NCBI GenBank assembly: GCA_050953005.1
Contig: JBMNLV010000009.1
Coordinates: forward strand, 124,001 to 188,000
From: UBA6115 sp050953005
GTDB taxonomy: Bacteria > Bacillota > Clostridia > Christensenellales > Aristaeellaceae
Reading direction: 5' to 3'
DNA length: 64,000 nucleotides
Positions 41,773-51,101 of the stretch are shown here, in pieces. The notes beneath the pieces are model-generated. The model was not told the origin of the DNA. It worked only from the letters and a program-made list of their open reading frames with translations, and did no database searches. The translations under genes and the position numbers were made by a program. How positions within the stretch are numbered: position 1 is the stretch's first letter; every line of letters starts with the position of its first letter.

Positions 41773-43038
41773 TCAGGCTTGTTTTGACGCGACACCGATC
41801 CCCGCAGCGCGCAACGCCAGGATACGCTGCATCTCATTGTTGCAAATCATGTAAGCTTCGTCCACGCCCATGCCGGGTTTAGCGAGGATTTGCTCGGCAT
41901 TGGTGGCCATGGCGCAGTGAATGCACACCTGGGTGGAACGGTCGGTTTCATTGCAGGTACCGCCCTGATAAGCGCCAATCCCCATCTTTTCGCAATACAG
42001 CACAGCCTCAACCGTGTTGTGGATAGACCCCAGGTCCGGAGTCTTGATCTGGATCATGTGTCCGGCTTTATTATCAGCAAAGTAGATGACATCCTCCAGG
42101 GTGTTGCACCATTCATCGGCAACCAGCTCCACCTTGATGCCACGTTTGTCAACCTCCAGGCGCAGGTTGTGAAGATCGCGCATTTGTGTTTCACGGCTGC
42201 CTGAATCCATGGGGCCTTCAATGCGCAGGTGGAACGGATCGGCCGCCTTTTCCAGCTCCTCCAGGTAATCAGCCATCCCAAGGTAATTGTCCGCGCCAAA
42301 AATTTGCCCAATGGTGCCGTAGCAGTCAATATGGAAAACTGGATGGTAGCCCTCATAAGGTGCAAATTCCTTGACGCGCTTGGTCAGCCATTTGACATAA
42401 GCCAACAGGTTCTCTCCCTTTTCACCGGTCTTTTTAACGCTGTTGAACAACCCGTGCGGCAGCACCGGCGCGCCCTTCATGATCATCCGGTCTGCATTAT
42501 TGTAGCGATCATCGCCAGACTGTGTAAATATAGGCAGCATCTTGGTGGAAACCCTGGTGTTGTACTCCAGGGCAATTTGATCGCACATGTTTAGCCCGTT
42601 TGCTTTGGCCACTGCATCCAGGATGGCCTGGGACACGCCATACCGGATGGCGGTATGCAGCTTGCGTCCTGATTGATCCCTCAGATCTTCGATTTCTTTC
42701 GCCAGACGTTTGAAGCTGTCCGCCTGCTGACCTACCAAATGAGAGGCCACATCCTGCTCAATCAGAGCGATAAAGCTATCCGCCAGAAAAAGCGGGTCAC
42801 GGCCACCGGCACCGGAATACTGCACCGCTGCGCAATCCCCCAGGCCGATTTGTCCGTCCTCAAGCACAATCATCACGGAAATAGACTCGCCGGGCTGGCG
42901 AATATGGCTAAAGCCCGGCGTTACCGGCTCGCCAATGTACATTGCGCCATCTGATTGCGCGCCCTGCTTGATGGCCTGCTGGTCATCAAAGTAGAAGCCT
43001 GTTAAGCCTTTGGAGCAGACAACGCGGGTAATTTTCAT
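41773..43038 (-). CDS. mal: methylaspartate ammonia-lyase
   Basis: The enzyme converts (2S,3S)-3-methylaspartate to mesaconate and ammonia, step two of the methylaspartate route of glutamate fermentation. The 421-residue enolase-superfamily protein keeps the Mg ligands in FHIDCYG, LRIEGPMD and LVADEWCN, and the catalytic lysine in MIQIKTPDLGS. Length matches the Clostridium tetanomorphum enzyme. It lies between glmE and the AtuA-like gene, with short gaps. Confidence 0.95.
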   Translation of the reverse strand: MKITRVVCSKGLTGFYFDDQQAIKQGAQSDGAMYIGEPVTPGFSHIRQPGESISVMIVLEDGQIGLGDCAAVQYSGAGGRDPLFLADSFIALIEQDVASHLVGQQADSFKRLAKEIEDLRDQSGRKLHTAIRYGVSQAILDAVAKANGLNMCDQIALEYNTRVSTKMLPIFTQSGDDRYNNADRMIMKGAPVLPHGLFNSVKKTGEKGENLLAYVKWLTKRVKEFAPYEGYHPVFHIDCYGTIGQIFGADNYLGMADYLEELEKAADPFHLRIEGPMDSGSRETQMRDLHNLRLEVDKRGIKVELVADEWCNTLEDVIYFADNKAGHMIQIKTPDLGSIHNTVEAVLYCEKMGIGAYQGGTCNETDRSTQVCIHCAMATNAEQILAKPGMGVDEAYMICNNEMQRILALRAAGIGVASKQA

Positions 43039-43054
43039 GGTTCAATCCTCCTTG

Positions 43055-44509
43055 TTATGCGTGAGGCCTGCCGACCAGGCGGCCTTTTGATATAGCGTAA
43101 ATATCGTCAATGACCATTTGGAAGGAAACGCCGCGGTTCTCAGCGTCCGCACGCTGCTGAATCATTTTTTTATGGAAGGCTTTCAGCTTGTCTGACAAAG
43201 GCAGCATGCCGGTATCCAGCAGGCGCACGGCACCGTTGTTGTCACGCGCGGGCATAATCTTGCCCGCGTTGTAACGGCTGGGCGCAAAAGGCACATCAAT
43301 AACGCCCGCTTCAAAAGCGCGCACTGTGCCCAAAGCAGCATCTCCATCGCCCAATTCCAGGGTGCGTTCCAGGATGCATGCTGTCTCTTCCGAGATGATC
43401 TGCATCTCATGCTCCAGACGATCACCATCAGCCAGCGCCTGATCGGCCAACATCATAATGACCTGCTTGGTCGCGCGCAAGCCAGCCGCGTTTGCCTCCT
43501 TGGTGGGAACTCCCAGCGCCTCATGCGGGGACTTGACAATCACCTTGGTAGCGTTGGCCAGGGCAGCTACCGCAGATCCCCAGCAAATGACCGCAAAGGC
43601 CTTGGCCTCATCGGCAGGAAAGCCCCCCATCCACTGATGCAGCACAGTGCTGATGACAACATCCTTATAGCCAAAACGCTGCAGGTATTCTCGGGTTTGT
43701 TTTTCAAGCGCGCGGATGGCAGCAACATCCTGAATAAGGTTGCCGCACTGACCATAACCCACGGTGATGTTTTTTACGCCCTGTTCAGCTGCCAGCAAAG
43801 CTTCTATGATGGCTACGGCATTGGATACGCAAGGGGGTACCAGGGTGCCGGTCAAGGGGCCAAAAGGCTCGCGGTTGATGCTGATGCCGCGCTCCTCGTA
43901 CAAACCAACCAGCCGGTCACAGTACTGCCAATGGTGCAGGGTATCCTGCATGGCAGCATTTTTTGCATAAGGTATGTTATAGGAAATGCCGCCGCCTTCA
44001 AAACTGGTAAAACCACCGGCCAGCGTAATCTCACACAGCAAACGGGCATCCGGTGTACCATGGCGTACCTGAACAGGCGCCTTGAGGGCGCTTGTCACCA
44101 TCCTGCAACCGGCGACGCCATGGTTAACAGCAGGAAAACCGTTGAGCATAGCCTTGCCGGAAACCTTGGATTCTTCTATGCCGCGCTGGGCATCCTCATA
44201 ACGATTCAAGCGTGTGTAGCTGTCAATGGTGGTGGGAAGCAAATCCGCCTCACCCTCCTGCACCAGGTGGCTTAGCAACGCAATGTGTTCATTAATCAGC
44301 GGGACACCGGCCCGTGGCTGAATCAATGTGACCTTTTTAGTCAACGCTTCATTCAGCCTGTTTACAAAGCGTTTGTCATGGGGTATGGCTGCCTGGTAGC
44401 TAATCGCCTCCTCCAGATCCACCTCACTGCCTGTTGGCCAGGCCTGGAGCACCTCCTGGCGTTGCGCCATAAAATATTCAAGATCCCACTTTTTGTTCGA
44501 CAACTGCAT
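43055..44509 (-). CDS. glmE: glutamate mutase epsilon subunit
   Basis: This is the catalytic TIM-barrel subunit of B12-dependent glutamate mutase (L-glutamate to threo-3-methylaspartate), about 484 residues. It contains the substrate-binding segment RHGTPDARLL and the NIPYAKNA region typical of GlmE. ATG 44509 has a GGAAGGGAAG site. Its 5' end overlaps glmL by 32 bp, so translation of the two is coupled. Confidence 0.94.
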   Translation of the reverse strand: MQLSNKKWDLEYFMAQRQEVLQAWPTGSEVDLEEAISYQAAIPHDKRFVNRLNEALTKKVTLIQPRAGVPLINEHIALLSHLVQEGEADLLPTTIDSYTRLNRYEDAQRGIEESKVSGKAMLNGFPAVNHGVAGCRMVTSALKAPVQVRHGTPDARLLCEITLAGGFTSFEGGGISYNIPYAKNAAMQDTLHHWQYCDRLVGLYEERGISINREPFGPLTGTLVPPCVSNAVAIIEALLAAEQGVKNITVGYGQCGNLIQDVAAIRALEKQTREYLQRFGYKDVVISTVLHQWMGGFPADEAKAFAVICWGSAVAALANATKVIVKSPHEALGVPTKEANAAGLRATKQVIMMLADQALADGDRLEHEMQIISEETACILERTLELGDGDAALGTVRAFEAGVIDVPFAPSRYNAGKIMPARDNNGAVRLLDTGMLPLSDKLKAFHKKMIQQRADAENRGVSFQMVIDDIYAISKGRLVGRPHA

Positions 44510-45893
44510 ACGCTTCTTCCCTTCCAAAATATTCTATCAATAAGCAGAGCGCGGCTTTTTGATCAAAATCGGCCAGCAACCCCATAGCAGACAAAACATA
44601 TTCCCTGTCAATCGCCAGGCGAACTTGCCGTGGAGTAAGCGCCATTGTGTCCTGCATTGACAGAGCGCCGGAAATGATAGCGTTCAGATTCTTCGCATAA
44701 ATCAGCGCGCCGCCGGTAACAATCATTTGCTCCGTTTGGCTAAGATCCTTTCCGGTTTGCTGGTACACAGGCCCCACCGGTGTATAGACCCTCTCAAGGG
44801 CACCGGCATGGCGTGACAAGGCAATGCCTACTGCGGCAACCGCCAGGGCCGTGTCCAGAGCCTGATCCTGCGTATTTTGCGGCAGCATGGCAGGGTCACT
44901 GTGATAATGATCAATGCGCACCTGCACCTCCTGCGTGCCTAAGCCGCTTAGCTCAGCAAGCTTCTGGGCACCGGCTGCCTCAAGCACCCCCCGAGCATTG
45001 TAGCGCATCCCAAGGTCGCCTTCTACCGTGCGCTTGACCACCGGCTCAGGCAAGCCGCGAAGCACCGTGGTAGGATTAGTCGGGTCGCCCTTGGCGATGG
45101 AATAGACGTCAGTTGTTGCGCCGCCCAGGTCCACTGCCAGCAAATCCCCAATGCCCCTGTCATTGCCCTGGCCCTGTGACAGTAAAGCCAATGCACTGAG
45201 CACCGCGGACGGCGTGGGCATCAGGATGCCGTCCAGCAGGGACTTTGCCCGGCTGAGCCCCTTGGCCAGTATGATGCGCTGCAAGAAAATTTTACGGATA
45301 ACCTCTGCCACCGGCTCGATATTAAGGGTGTTCATCTGAGGCATCACATTGTCCGCGCGAAACACGGGGTGCGCGCTGGAAGACAACATCCGCGCACATT
45401 CATCCTGCGCTGTGCGGTTGCCTGCGATAACAACAGGAAAATCGTCCGCGGCCTTTGCCAGCATACCGGCGTTGTGGATGATAACCTCGCTGTTGCCCCC
45501 GTCTATTCCGCCGCTAAGGAGGAGGATGTCTGGCTTGATGGCATTGATTTCTTCAATGTCCGCCCGGGTTAACTGATATGCGTAAGTCTTGATGACCTTG
45601 GCTCCGGCTCCAAAGGCCGCCATTCGAGCGGCCTTGCTGGTCAGGGTAGGCACCAGACCGCACGCCACCATGTTCAGGCCGCCTGCCGCGCTGGAACAGG
45701 CCAGCCGCGCCTCATACTTTAAATCGCCACAGACACTGCGCAGGCGTGTCATGGCGTGTTCAAGCCCGATTGATATGTCACTGGCCGCAGTAGTAAAAGC
45801 CTGGGCGTGCCCCAATATTCGGGGCGTGTCCAGATCCACCGCGGTCAATTTAGTATAGGTTGACCCGAAATCGATCAACAGGATGGCACGCAT
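44478..45893 (-). CDS. glmL: glutamate mutase reactivating factor GlmL/MutL
   Basis: This is an ASKHA-fold ATPase of about 471 residues that maintains or reactivates the B12-dependent mutase. It shows the phosphate-1 loop LLIDFGSTYTK and the second loop LLAVDLGGATTDVYS, with MIVTGGALIYA near the C-terminus. Homologues lie between glmS and glmE in Clostridium, the same order as here. Start ATG 45893 follows AAGGACGG. Confidence 0.92.
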   Translation of the reverse strand: MRAILLIDFGSTYTKLTAVDLDTPRILGHAQAFTTAASDISIGLEHAMTRLRSVCGDLKYEARLACSSAAGGLNMVACGLVPTLTSKAARMAAFGAGAKVIKTYAYQLTRADIEEINAIKPDILLLSGGIDGGNSEVIIHNAGMLAKAADDFPVVIAGNRTAQDECARMLSSSAHPVFRADNVMPQMNTLNIEPVAEVIRKIFLQRIILAKGLSRAKSLLDGILMPTPSAVLSALALLSQGQGNDRGIGDLLAVDLGGATTDVYSIAKGDPTNPTTVLRGLPEPVVKRTVEGDLGMRYNARGVLEAAGAQKLAELSGLGTQEVQVRIDHYHSDPAMLPQNTQDQALDTALAVAAVGIALSRHAGALERVYTPVGPVYQQTGKDLSQTEQMIVTGGALIYAKNLNAIISGALSMQDTMALTPRQVRLAIDREYVLSAMGLLADFDQKAALCLLIEYFGREEAYAVVEQKVGS

Positions 45894-45894
45894 C

Positions 45895-46305
45895 TTACCG
45901 TCCTTCAAGATCTTTGCGCAAAGCTTCTATGGTGGTCTCCGGCGGAGTTCCGGGGCCAAACACCCGATCAAAGCCCATGGCCTTAAAACGCTTCTCCACT
46001 TCTTCAAAAGGCTGCTTTCCTACAACAATGTTGCCGCCAACATACAGCAGGATGCCCTTCAAGCCCGCTTCATCACATTTTTCGCGGAAGCCCTGACAAT
46101 CCAACTCACCATGTCCATACAGGGAAGATACGACGATCGCGTCCGCAGCCGATTCAATGGCTGCCTCTATAAACTCTTCCTGAGAAACCATGACCCCCAG
46201 GTTAACCACATGAAAGCCGGCTTCGGTGAATGCGTAATTGAGGATTTGGTTACCGACCGCATGAACGTCCGCCCCTATTACCCCCAGGACCATTGTTTTG
46301 CGCAT
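45895..46305 (-). CDS. glmS: glutamate mutase sigma subunit (B12-binding)
   Basis: This is the cobalamin-binding subunit, 136 residues. The DxHxxG signature is present as DVHAVG at residues 13-18, with His15 as the lower cobalt ligand. Later B12-fold motifs (VVSSLYGHGELDCQG; LLYVGGNIVVGKQ) are intact. First gene of the operon, 1 nt before glmL, with a good promoter upstream. Confidence 0.95.
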   Translation of the reverse strand: MRKTMVLGVIGADVHAVGNQILNYAFTEAGFHVVNLGVMVSQEEFIEAAIESAADAIVVSSLYGHGELDCQGFREKCDEAGLKGILLYVGGNIVVGKQPFEEVEKRFKAMGFDRVFGPGTPPETTIEALRKDLEGR

Positions 46306-46333
46306 ATAATTGCCTCCGATTTCTTATGAAATC

Positions 46334-46362
46334 AGCATAGCCATTTCATCACGGCTTGTCAA
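46334..46362 (-). promoter_or_regulatory. promoter of the glutamate-mutase operon
   Basis: On the minus strand, a perfect TTGACA (46362-46357) and TATGCT (46339-46334) are 17 nt apart, 28 nt before glmS. No B12 riboswitch is seen in the short leader. Confidence 0.7.
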
Positions 46363-46370
46363 CGCAAAAC

Positions 46371-46399
46371 TTGTACTTTTATACGATAGTGCATATAAT
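46371..46399 (+). promoter_or_regulatory. promoter of the glycosyltransferase-mnmG pair
   Basis: TTGTAC (46371-46376) and a perfect TATAAT (46394-46399) are 17 nt apart, 40 nt before the glycosyltransferase start; divergent from the glmS promoter. Confidence 0.65.
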
Positions 46400-46439
46400 T
46401 GTTTTATCCTGAAACCCCCCGACGCAAAGGAGGTCCCGG

Positions 46440-47660
46440 ATGCGCATCGGCCTGATGACAGATACCTTTTTACCGGTCGTGGACGGCGTGGGCCGCGTGG
46501 TGGTTGCCTACGCCAACACGCTGAGCAACCTGGGCCATGAGGTAATGGTATCCGCCCCCATGTACGATACCGGCTACCGCGGCGGTTATCCCTTTGAGCT
46601 GGTTGATTACACCGGCTTCAAGGTGCCAACCTCACCCCAGTACAAAACAGGAATCGCCATGCTGGACTCACATTACAAAAGGCGTATGGATATGGTGGAA
46701 CTGGACCTGGTACATTCACACAGCCCTTTCGCCGCCGGCAGGGAAGCTCTGCGCCTGGCAAAGCAGCGCTGTATCCCGCATGTCAGTACTTTTCACTCCA
46801 AATACTATGATGACTTTCTGAAAGCCACACACAGCAAAACCATCGCAAGAACCATGCTGTCCAGCATCGTAAACTTCTATGATAAATGCAATGAGGTATG
46901 GACAGTGTCAAAGCTCAGTGCCGAAGTGCTAAAGGAATATGGTTACAAGGGCGAATCGCATGTGATGACCAACGGCACCCATCAACGGGAAATAATGCCG
47001 GGAGCGGCAGAAAAAGCGGACGAGCTCTACGGCCTGGATGGTTTGCCCGTCCTTCTGTTTGTCGGGCAGATCAACTGGAAAAAAAACATTCTGCGTATTC
47101 TGGAGGCTGCTGCCATGCTGCAACAAACCAATCCCCGTTTTAAGCTGGTGCTGGCAGGGCAGGGGCCTGACAGTGAAGCAATTGCCAAAAAGGCCGGCAG
47201 CCTTGGGCTGACAAAGCAATTGGTCATGACAGGCATGATTTCAGAAACCCATATGCTGGACGCATTGTACGCACGCGCAAACCTGTTTGTCATTCCCTCT
47301 TTGTACGACACCTTTTCACTGGTTATCCGCGAGGCGGCAGCGATGAAAACGCCCTCGGTGGCGGTTCAGGGCAGCTGCGCTGCAGAGTGCATTGAGCATG
47401 GTGTCAACGGCTTCCTGTGCCAGGACAACAAGGATAGCCTGTACGCGGTTATCCTTGAAGCGCTGGAAAACCCTGCGCGCACCCGCGCCATCGGCGAACA
47501 GGCATACAAAACCATTCCTGTTCCCTGGGAGGAGGTGCTCACCCAAGCGGTCGCGCGCTATGAATACTTGATAGAACACTACACCGGTATCCCCGGTGGC
47601 GCTTACCGCCGTTATCAAAGAAAACAAAAAAGAGAGCATAATGAATCAAAACATATATGA
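46440..47660 (+). CDS. GT4-family glycosyltransferase
   Basis: This 406-residue retaining glycosyltransferase (GT-B fold) has the N-terminal acceptor domain opening MRIGLMTDTFLPVVDGVGRV, the HSHSPFAAG motif, and the C-terminal nucleotide-sugar site with LPSLYDTFSLVIREA-type sequence (VIPSLYDTFSLVIREAAAMK region). This resembles the 1,2-diacylglycerol/lipid glucosyl- or mannosyltransferase group, so membrane glycolipid synthesis is the likely role. AAGGAGG precedes the ATG. It overlaps mnmG by 20 bp. Confidence 0.85.
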   Translation: MRIGLMTDTFLPVVDGVGRVVVAYANTLSNLGHEVMVSAPMYDTGYRGGYPFELVDYTGFKVPTSPQYKTGIAMLDSHYKRRMDMVELDLVHSHSPFAAGREALRLAKQRCIPHVSTFHSKYYDDFLKATHSKTIARTMLSSIVNFYDKCNEVWTVSKLSAEVLKEYGYKGESHVMTNGTHQREIMPGAAEKADELYGLDGLPVLLFVGQINWKKNILRILEAAAMLQQTNPRFKLVLAGQGPDSEAIAKKAGSLGLTKQLVMTGMISETHMLDALYARANLFVIPSLYDTFSLVIREAAAMKTPSVAVQGSCAAECIEHGVNGFLCQDNKDSLYAVILEALENPARTRAIGEQAYKTIPVPWEEVLTQAVARYEYLIEHYTGIPGGAYRRYQRKQKREHNESKHI

Positions 47661-49404
47661 CATTGTGGTTATCGGCGCCGGCCATGCAGGCTGTGAAGCC
47701 GCACTCGCGGCTGCACGGCTTGGTCTGCGCACTCTGGTGATGACCCTCAACCTGGACGCAATCGCTCTGATGCCTTGCAACCCTTCCATTGGCGGCACCG
47801 GAAAAAGTCAGTTGGTGCGCGAGGTGGACGCGTTGGGCGGTCAAATGGCGCTGGTAATCGATCAGGCTACCTTGCAAAGCCGCACGCTCAACACAGCCAA
47901 AGGGCCAGCTGTCCACTCCCTGCGTGCGCAGGCGGATAAACGTAGCTACCAATCGCTGATGAAAGCAGTTTTGTTTGGCCAGGAACACCTGGATATCATG
48001 CAAGGGGAAGCGGCAGATATCCTGACAGACAGCCATGGCGTGCGCGGAGTTATAACAGCGACCGGGCAAACCATCACGTGCGCGGCAGTAGTGGTCGCCA
48101 GCGGTACCTATCTCAACAGCCGGGTCATCATCGGAGAGAAGGATTGGCGCTCCGGTCCCCAGTGCCTGCAGCCCGCTACCCTGCTGTCCCGCAGCCTTCA
48201 TGACCTGGGCTTTGAGCTGCGCCGTTTCAAAACCGGCACCCCGGCGCGCATCGACGCGCGCAGCATTGATTTTGACTTGTTGACCCCTCAACCCGGCGAT
48301 GATCCGGTAGAAGCTTTTTCTTTCATGACAAGCACGCCGCCGCGCAACCTGATGTCCTGCTACCTTACCTGGACGAACGAACGCACCCATGCCATCATCC
48401 GGGACAACCTGCACCGCTCCCCCATGTTCTCCGGCAGCATCAAAGGCACCGGGGCACGCTACTGCCCCTCCATTGAGGATAAGATCCACCGCTTTGCCGA
48501 CAAGGACCGCCACCAGGTGTTCCTGGAGCCTGAAGGCGCTGATGGCATTGAGTGGTACGCCCAGGGACTGTCCTCCAGCCTGCCTGAGGATGTACAGCGC
48601 CCAATGTACCGTTCTGTCAGGGGTCTGGAGCGCAGTGTGCTGACCCGGCTGGCCTATGCCATTGAATATGACTGCATCGATCCGACCGAGCTTCGCCCCA
48701 GCATGGCTTCGCGCAGGATGCCCGGGCTCTTTTTTGCCGGGCAAATTAACGGTACTTCAGGCTATGAGGAGGCCGCCGCTCAGGGGCTGCTGGCCGGTAT
48801 CAATGCCGCGCGTTATGTTCAGGGCAAGGACGAGATTATCATCACCCGCGACCAAGCCTATATCGGCGTTTTGAGCGATGACTTGAGCAGCAAAGGAGTA
48901 GATGAGCCCTACCGCATGATGACGGGACGGGCTGAATACCGCTTGTCCCTGCGACAGGACAACGCAGATCTGCGTTTAAGCGCGCTGGGCCATCAAATTG
49001 GTCTGGCAGATGATGCACGGCTGGAGCGCGCACAAACAAAGCAGCGACAGACACAGGATATTATTGAGCGAATAAAAAGCAGCCGCCAGCCGCTAACGCA
49101 AGCGCAACAAGCCGACTACCTTCCCGAAGCCCTCCGTCAGGCGGAGATTATGATGAAGTACGAGGGCTATCTGCAAAAAGAAGCTGCCCAGATCAGGGCA
49201 GCCACCGCGCTGGAGTCCCTGCGCATTCCCGGGAATACCGATTATCTTTCTATCAGCGCGCTGCGCATGGAGGCCAGGCAAAAGCTCAACCGCCAGCAGC
49301 CGGTGTCCCTGGGACAGGCGGCGCGCATCCCGGGGGTCACCCCGGCGGACGTGGCGGTGCTCTCCGTTTGGCTCAAAAAGCTCCGAGAGCACACTGCCGG
49401 TTAA
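47641..49404 (+). CDS. mnmG: tRNA U34 modification enzyme MnmG (GidA)
   Basis: This is the FAD-dependent partner of MnmE in making cmnm5U34 in tRNAs. The 587-residue product has the dinucleotide motif VIGAGHAGCEAALAAARLG, NPSIGGTGKSQLVREVDALGG, GTYLNS, RFKTGTPARID, SPMFSGSIKGTGARYCPSIEDK and GLFFAGQINGTSGYEEAAAQG. It is somewhat shorter than the usual 620-630 residues, the C-terminal helical region being reduced. mnmE and rsmG, its normal neighbours, are absent; it instead follows a glycosyltransferase. Confidence 0.93.
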   Translation: MNQNIYDIVVIGAGHAGCEAALAAARLGLRTLVMTLNLDAIALMPCNPSIGGTGKSQLVREVDALGGQMALVIDQATLQSRTLNTAKGPAVHSLRAQADKRSYQSLMKAVLFGQEHLDIMQGEAADILTDSHGVRGVITATGQTITCAAVVVASGTYLNSRVIIGEKDWRSGPQCLQPATLLSRSLHDLGFELRRFKTGTPARIDARSIDFDLLTPQPGDDPVEAFSFMTSTPPRNLMSCYLTWTNERTHAIIRDNLHRSPMFSGSIKGTGARYCPSIEDKIHRFADKDRHQVFLEPEGADGIEWYAQGLSSSLPEDVQRPMYRSVRGLERSVLTRLAYAIEYDCIDPTELRPSMASRRMPGLFFAGQINGTSGYEEAAAQGLLAGINAARYVQGKDEIIITRDQAYIGVLSDDLSSKGVDEPYRMMTGRAEYRLSLRQDNADLRLSALGHQIGLADDARLERAQTKQRQTQDIIERIKSSRQPLTQAQQADYLPEALRQAEIMMKYEGYLQKEAAQIRAATALESLRIPGNTDYLSISALRMEARQKLNRQQPVSLGQAARIPGVTPADVAVLSVWLKKLREHTAG

Positions 49405-50783
49405 GCCAAGCCCTCCTCCTGCAGGCAAGCCTGCAGCATCAAAGCGCACTCGATGCGTTTTTTGAATAACTCGCAGCCATAGGAATACACTCCGGAAATG
49501 CTGCCTGTAGCATGGGCGGCATTGGCCGCACAACCGCCCGCGCAATACAATTGCGCCCAGCAATTCCTGCATTCCGGACGGCTGTACAAGGTGTTTTCAG
49601 CGAACCTCTCTCGCAGGGCGTGATTGTTTATCCCCTGCTTGAGCGTACCTATCACATAGGCGCTGTCACCAACAAACTGATGACAGGGATACAAGTCACC
49701 CTGTGGCGTCACCGCCAGATATTCAGTACCCGAACCGCAGCCGTTGAGGCGTTTGTGGATGCAGGGGCCATTTTCCAGATCAAGTATATAATGATAAAAC
49801 TCAAAGCCTCGCCCCTGACGTTTCCTGTCCAGCATTTCCTGCGCCAGGCGCTCATACTGCTCAAACAACATCGGCAAATCTTCCGCGCGCAAAGCCTCCG
49901 GATCATCAGGCGCAGTCACCACAGGCTCCATAGACAACTGGGTAAACCCCAGATCAGCCATGTGGAGGATGTCCTGCAAAAAATCCAGATTCCTGCGTGT
50001 GAAAGTGCCACGGATGTAGTAGCCTTTTTCACCGCGCCGCCTAACGAACTCTTGAAACTTGGGAACGATGGTTTCATAGCTGCCCTTGCCTTTGGCATCT
50101 ATGCGGTAATGGTCATGCACTTCTTGCCTGCCATCCAGACTGAGCACAACGTTTTGCATCTCCTGATTGCAAAACTCCATCATCTCTTCATCCAGCAGCA
50201 CCCCATTGGTAGTCAGGGTAAAGCGGAACACTTTATTATGTTTGCGTTCCAAGGCACGGCCATACGCAACCGTTTCTTTGACCACTTCCCAATTAAGTAA
50301 GGGCTCTCCGCCAAAAAAATCCACTTCAAGGTGTCGCCGTGTACCCGAATTGGCAACCAAAAAATCCAGCGCTTCACGCGCGGTGCTCAGGCTCATCATC
50401 GCAGCCTGTCCCTGATACTTGCCCTGCCCGGCAAAACAATAGCTGCAAGCCAGGTTGCACACATGGGCTACATGCAGGCACAGCGCCTTGATAAGTGGTT
50501 TCGTATTAGAAGACGGTATACACGTATTGAGATAAACGTCTGAAGAATACAATTGCCCTGCACGCACCAGTTCATCCAACTGATCCATCAACACGCTGAG
50601 TGTCCTCGGATCAACCTCAGGGTTTCGCTCGTATCGCCTGAGCATCTCCTTGATTACCTCATTGCGGCTGTGTGTTTCATATAGCCTGATCGCCTCCAGG
50701 GAAACCGGATCCGCTACGTGCACAGCGCCTGAAAAGATATCCAGCGCGATGGAAACGCCATTGACAGTAAAGGTATGAATCAT
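49401..50783 (-). CDS. scfB: SCIFF peptide radical-SAM maturase
   Basis: This radical SAM/SPASM enzyme of 460 residues installs thioether cross-links in the SCIFF peptide. An N-terminal peptide-recognition (RRE-like) region precedes the cluster motif CNLACSYC (CxxxCxxC), then FFGGEPLLN, and a Cys-rich SPASM domain (HKRLNGCGSG, LYPCHQF, CRNCWAQLYCAGGC). It lies directly downstream of the 47-residue SCIFF precursor. The stop overlaps the convergent mnmG stop by 3 bp. The product's biological role is unknown across Clostridia. Confidence 0.93.
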   Translation of the reverse strand: MIHTFTVNGVSIALDIFSGAVHVADPVSLEAIRLYETHSRNEVIKEMLRRYERNPEVDPRTLSVLMDQLDELVRAGQLYSSDVYLNTCIPSSNTKPLIKALCLHVAHVCNLACSYCFAGQGKYQGQAAMMSLSTAREALDFLVANSGTRRHLEVDFFGGEPLLNWEVVKETVAYGRALERKHNKVFRFTLTTNGVLLDEEMMEFCNQEMQNVVLSLDGRQEVHDHYRIDAKGKGSYETIVPKFQEFVRRRGEKGYYIRGTFTRRNLDFLQDILHMADLGFTQLSMEPVVTAPDDPEALRAEDLPMLFEQYERLAQEMLDRKRQGRGFEFYHYILDLENGPCIHKRLNGCGSGTEYLAVTPQGDLYPCHQFVGDSAYVIGTLKQGINNHALRERFAENTLYSRPECRNCWAQLYCAGGCAANAAHATGSISGVYSYGCELFKKRIECALMLQACLQEEGLA

Positions 50784-50791
50784 ATCGCTCC

Positions 50792-50816
50792 AAAAAAACC
50801 GCCGGTGCAGGCGGTT
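50792..50816 (-). terminator. terminator between SCIFF precursor and maturase
   Basis: On the minus strand AACCGCC / GGCGGTT, a 7-bp stem with a 6-nt loop, is followed by seven T residues and then directly by the GGAG ribosome site of the maturase. Partial read-through would give more precursor than enzyme mRNA. Confidence 0.8.
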
Positions 50817-50843
50817 GATATCAGTCCTGAGTCGGTGGGCCGA

Positions 50844-50987
50844 TTATTTCTTTTCCTGTTCACAGGGCTGGTTGGCCACGCCACAGGAAGTCTTGCATGC
50901 TGATTGGCAGGAGGTCTGGCACTCGCCACAACCGCCGCGCTGTATGCTCTCTTGCAGGTTCCGGGTCTTCAAGGTCTTAATCTTCAT
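50844..50987 (-). CDS. scfA: SCIFF ranthipeptide precursor
   Basis: This 47-residue peptide has exactly six cysteines (positions 20, 23, 27, 31, 35, 42) in the pattern CGECQTSCQSACKTSC, which is the hallmark of SCIFF (six cysteines in forty-five) peptides; the leader part is MKIKTLKTRNLQESIQ. ATG 50987 is chosen because AGAGG lies 8 nt upstream; another ATG two codons earlier is too close to it. The maturase follows about 60 nt downstream. The peptide is expected to be cross-linked by thioether bonds between Cys and neighbouring residues. Confidence 0.93.
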   Translation of the reverse strand: MKIKTLKTRNLQESIQRGGCGECQTSCQSACKTSCGVANQPCEQEKK

Positions 50988-51016
50988 TTTCATCACCTCT
51001 TCTAAAATATAAAGAC

Positions 51017-51045
51017 AGTGTATCCCTTTGAGAAAAACCTGTCAA
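51017..51045 (-). promoter_or_regulatory. promoter of the SCIFF operon
   Basis: On the minus strand a perfect TTGACA (51045-51040) and TACACT (51022-51017) are 17 nt apart, 30 nt before scfA. Confidence 0.65.
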
Positions 51046-51101
51046 GGATTTGCTAAGCCCACCAAGCGGTGATATAATTCCAGACGTGCCAAAGAAGCGC
51101 C

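Noticed and set aside
46306..46333. B12 riboswitch ahead of the glutamate-mutase operon
   Set aside because: Only 28 nt separate the -10 element from glmS, far too short for such a structure.
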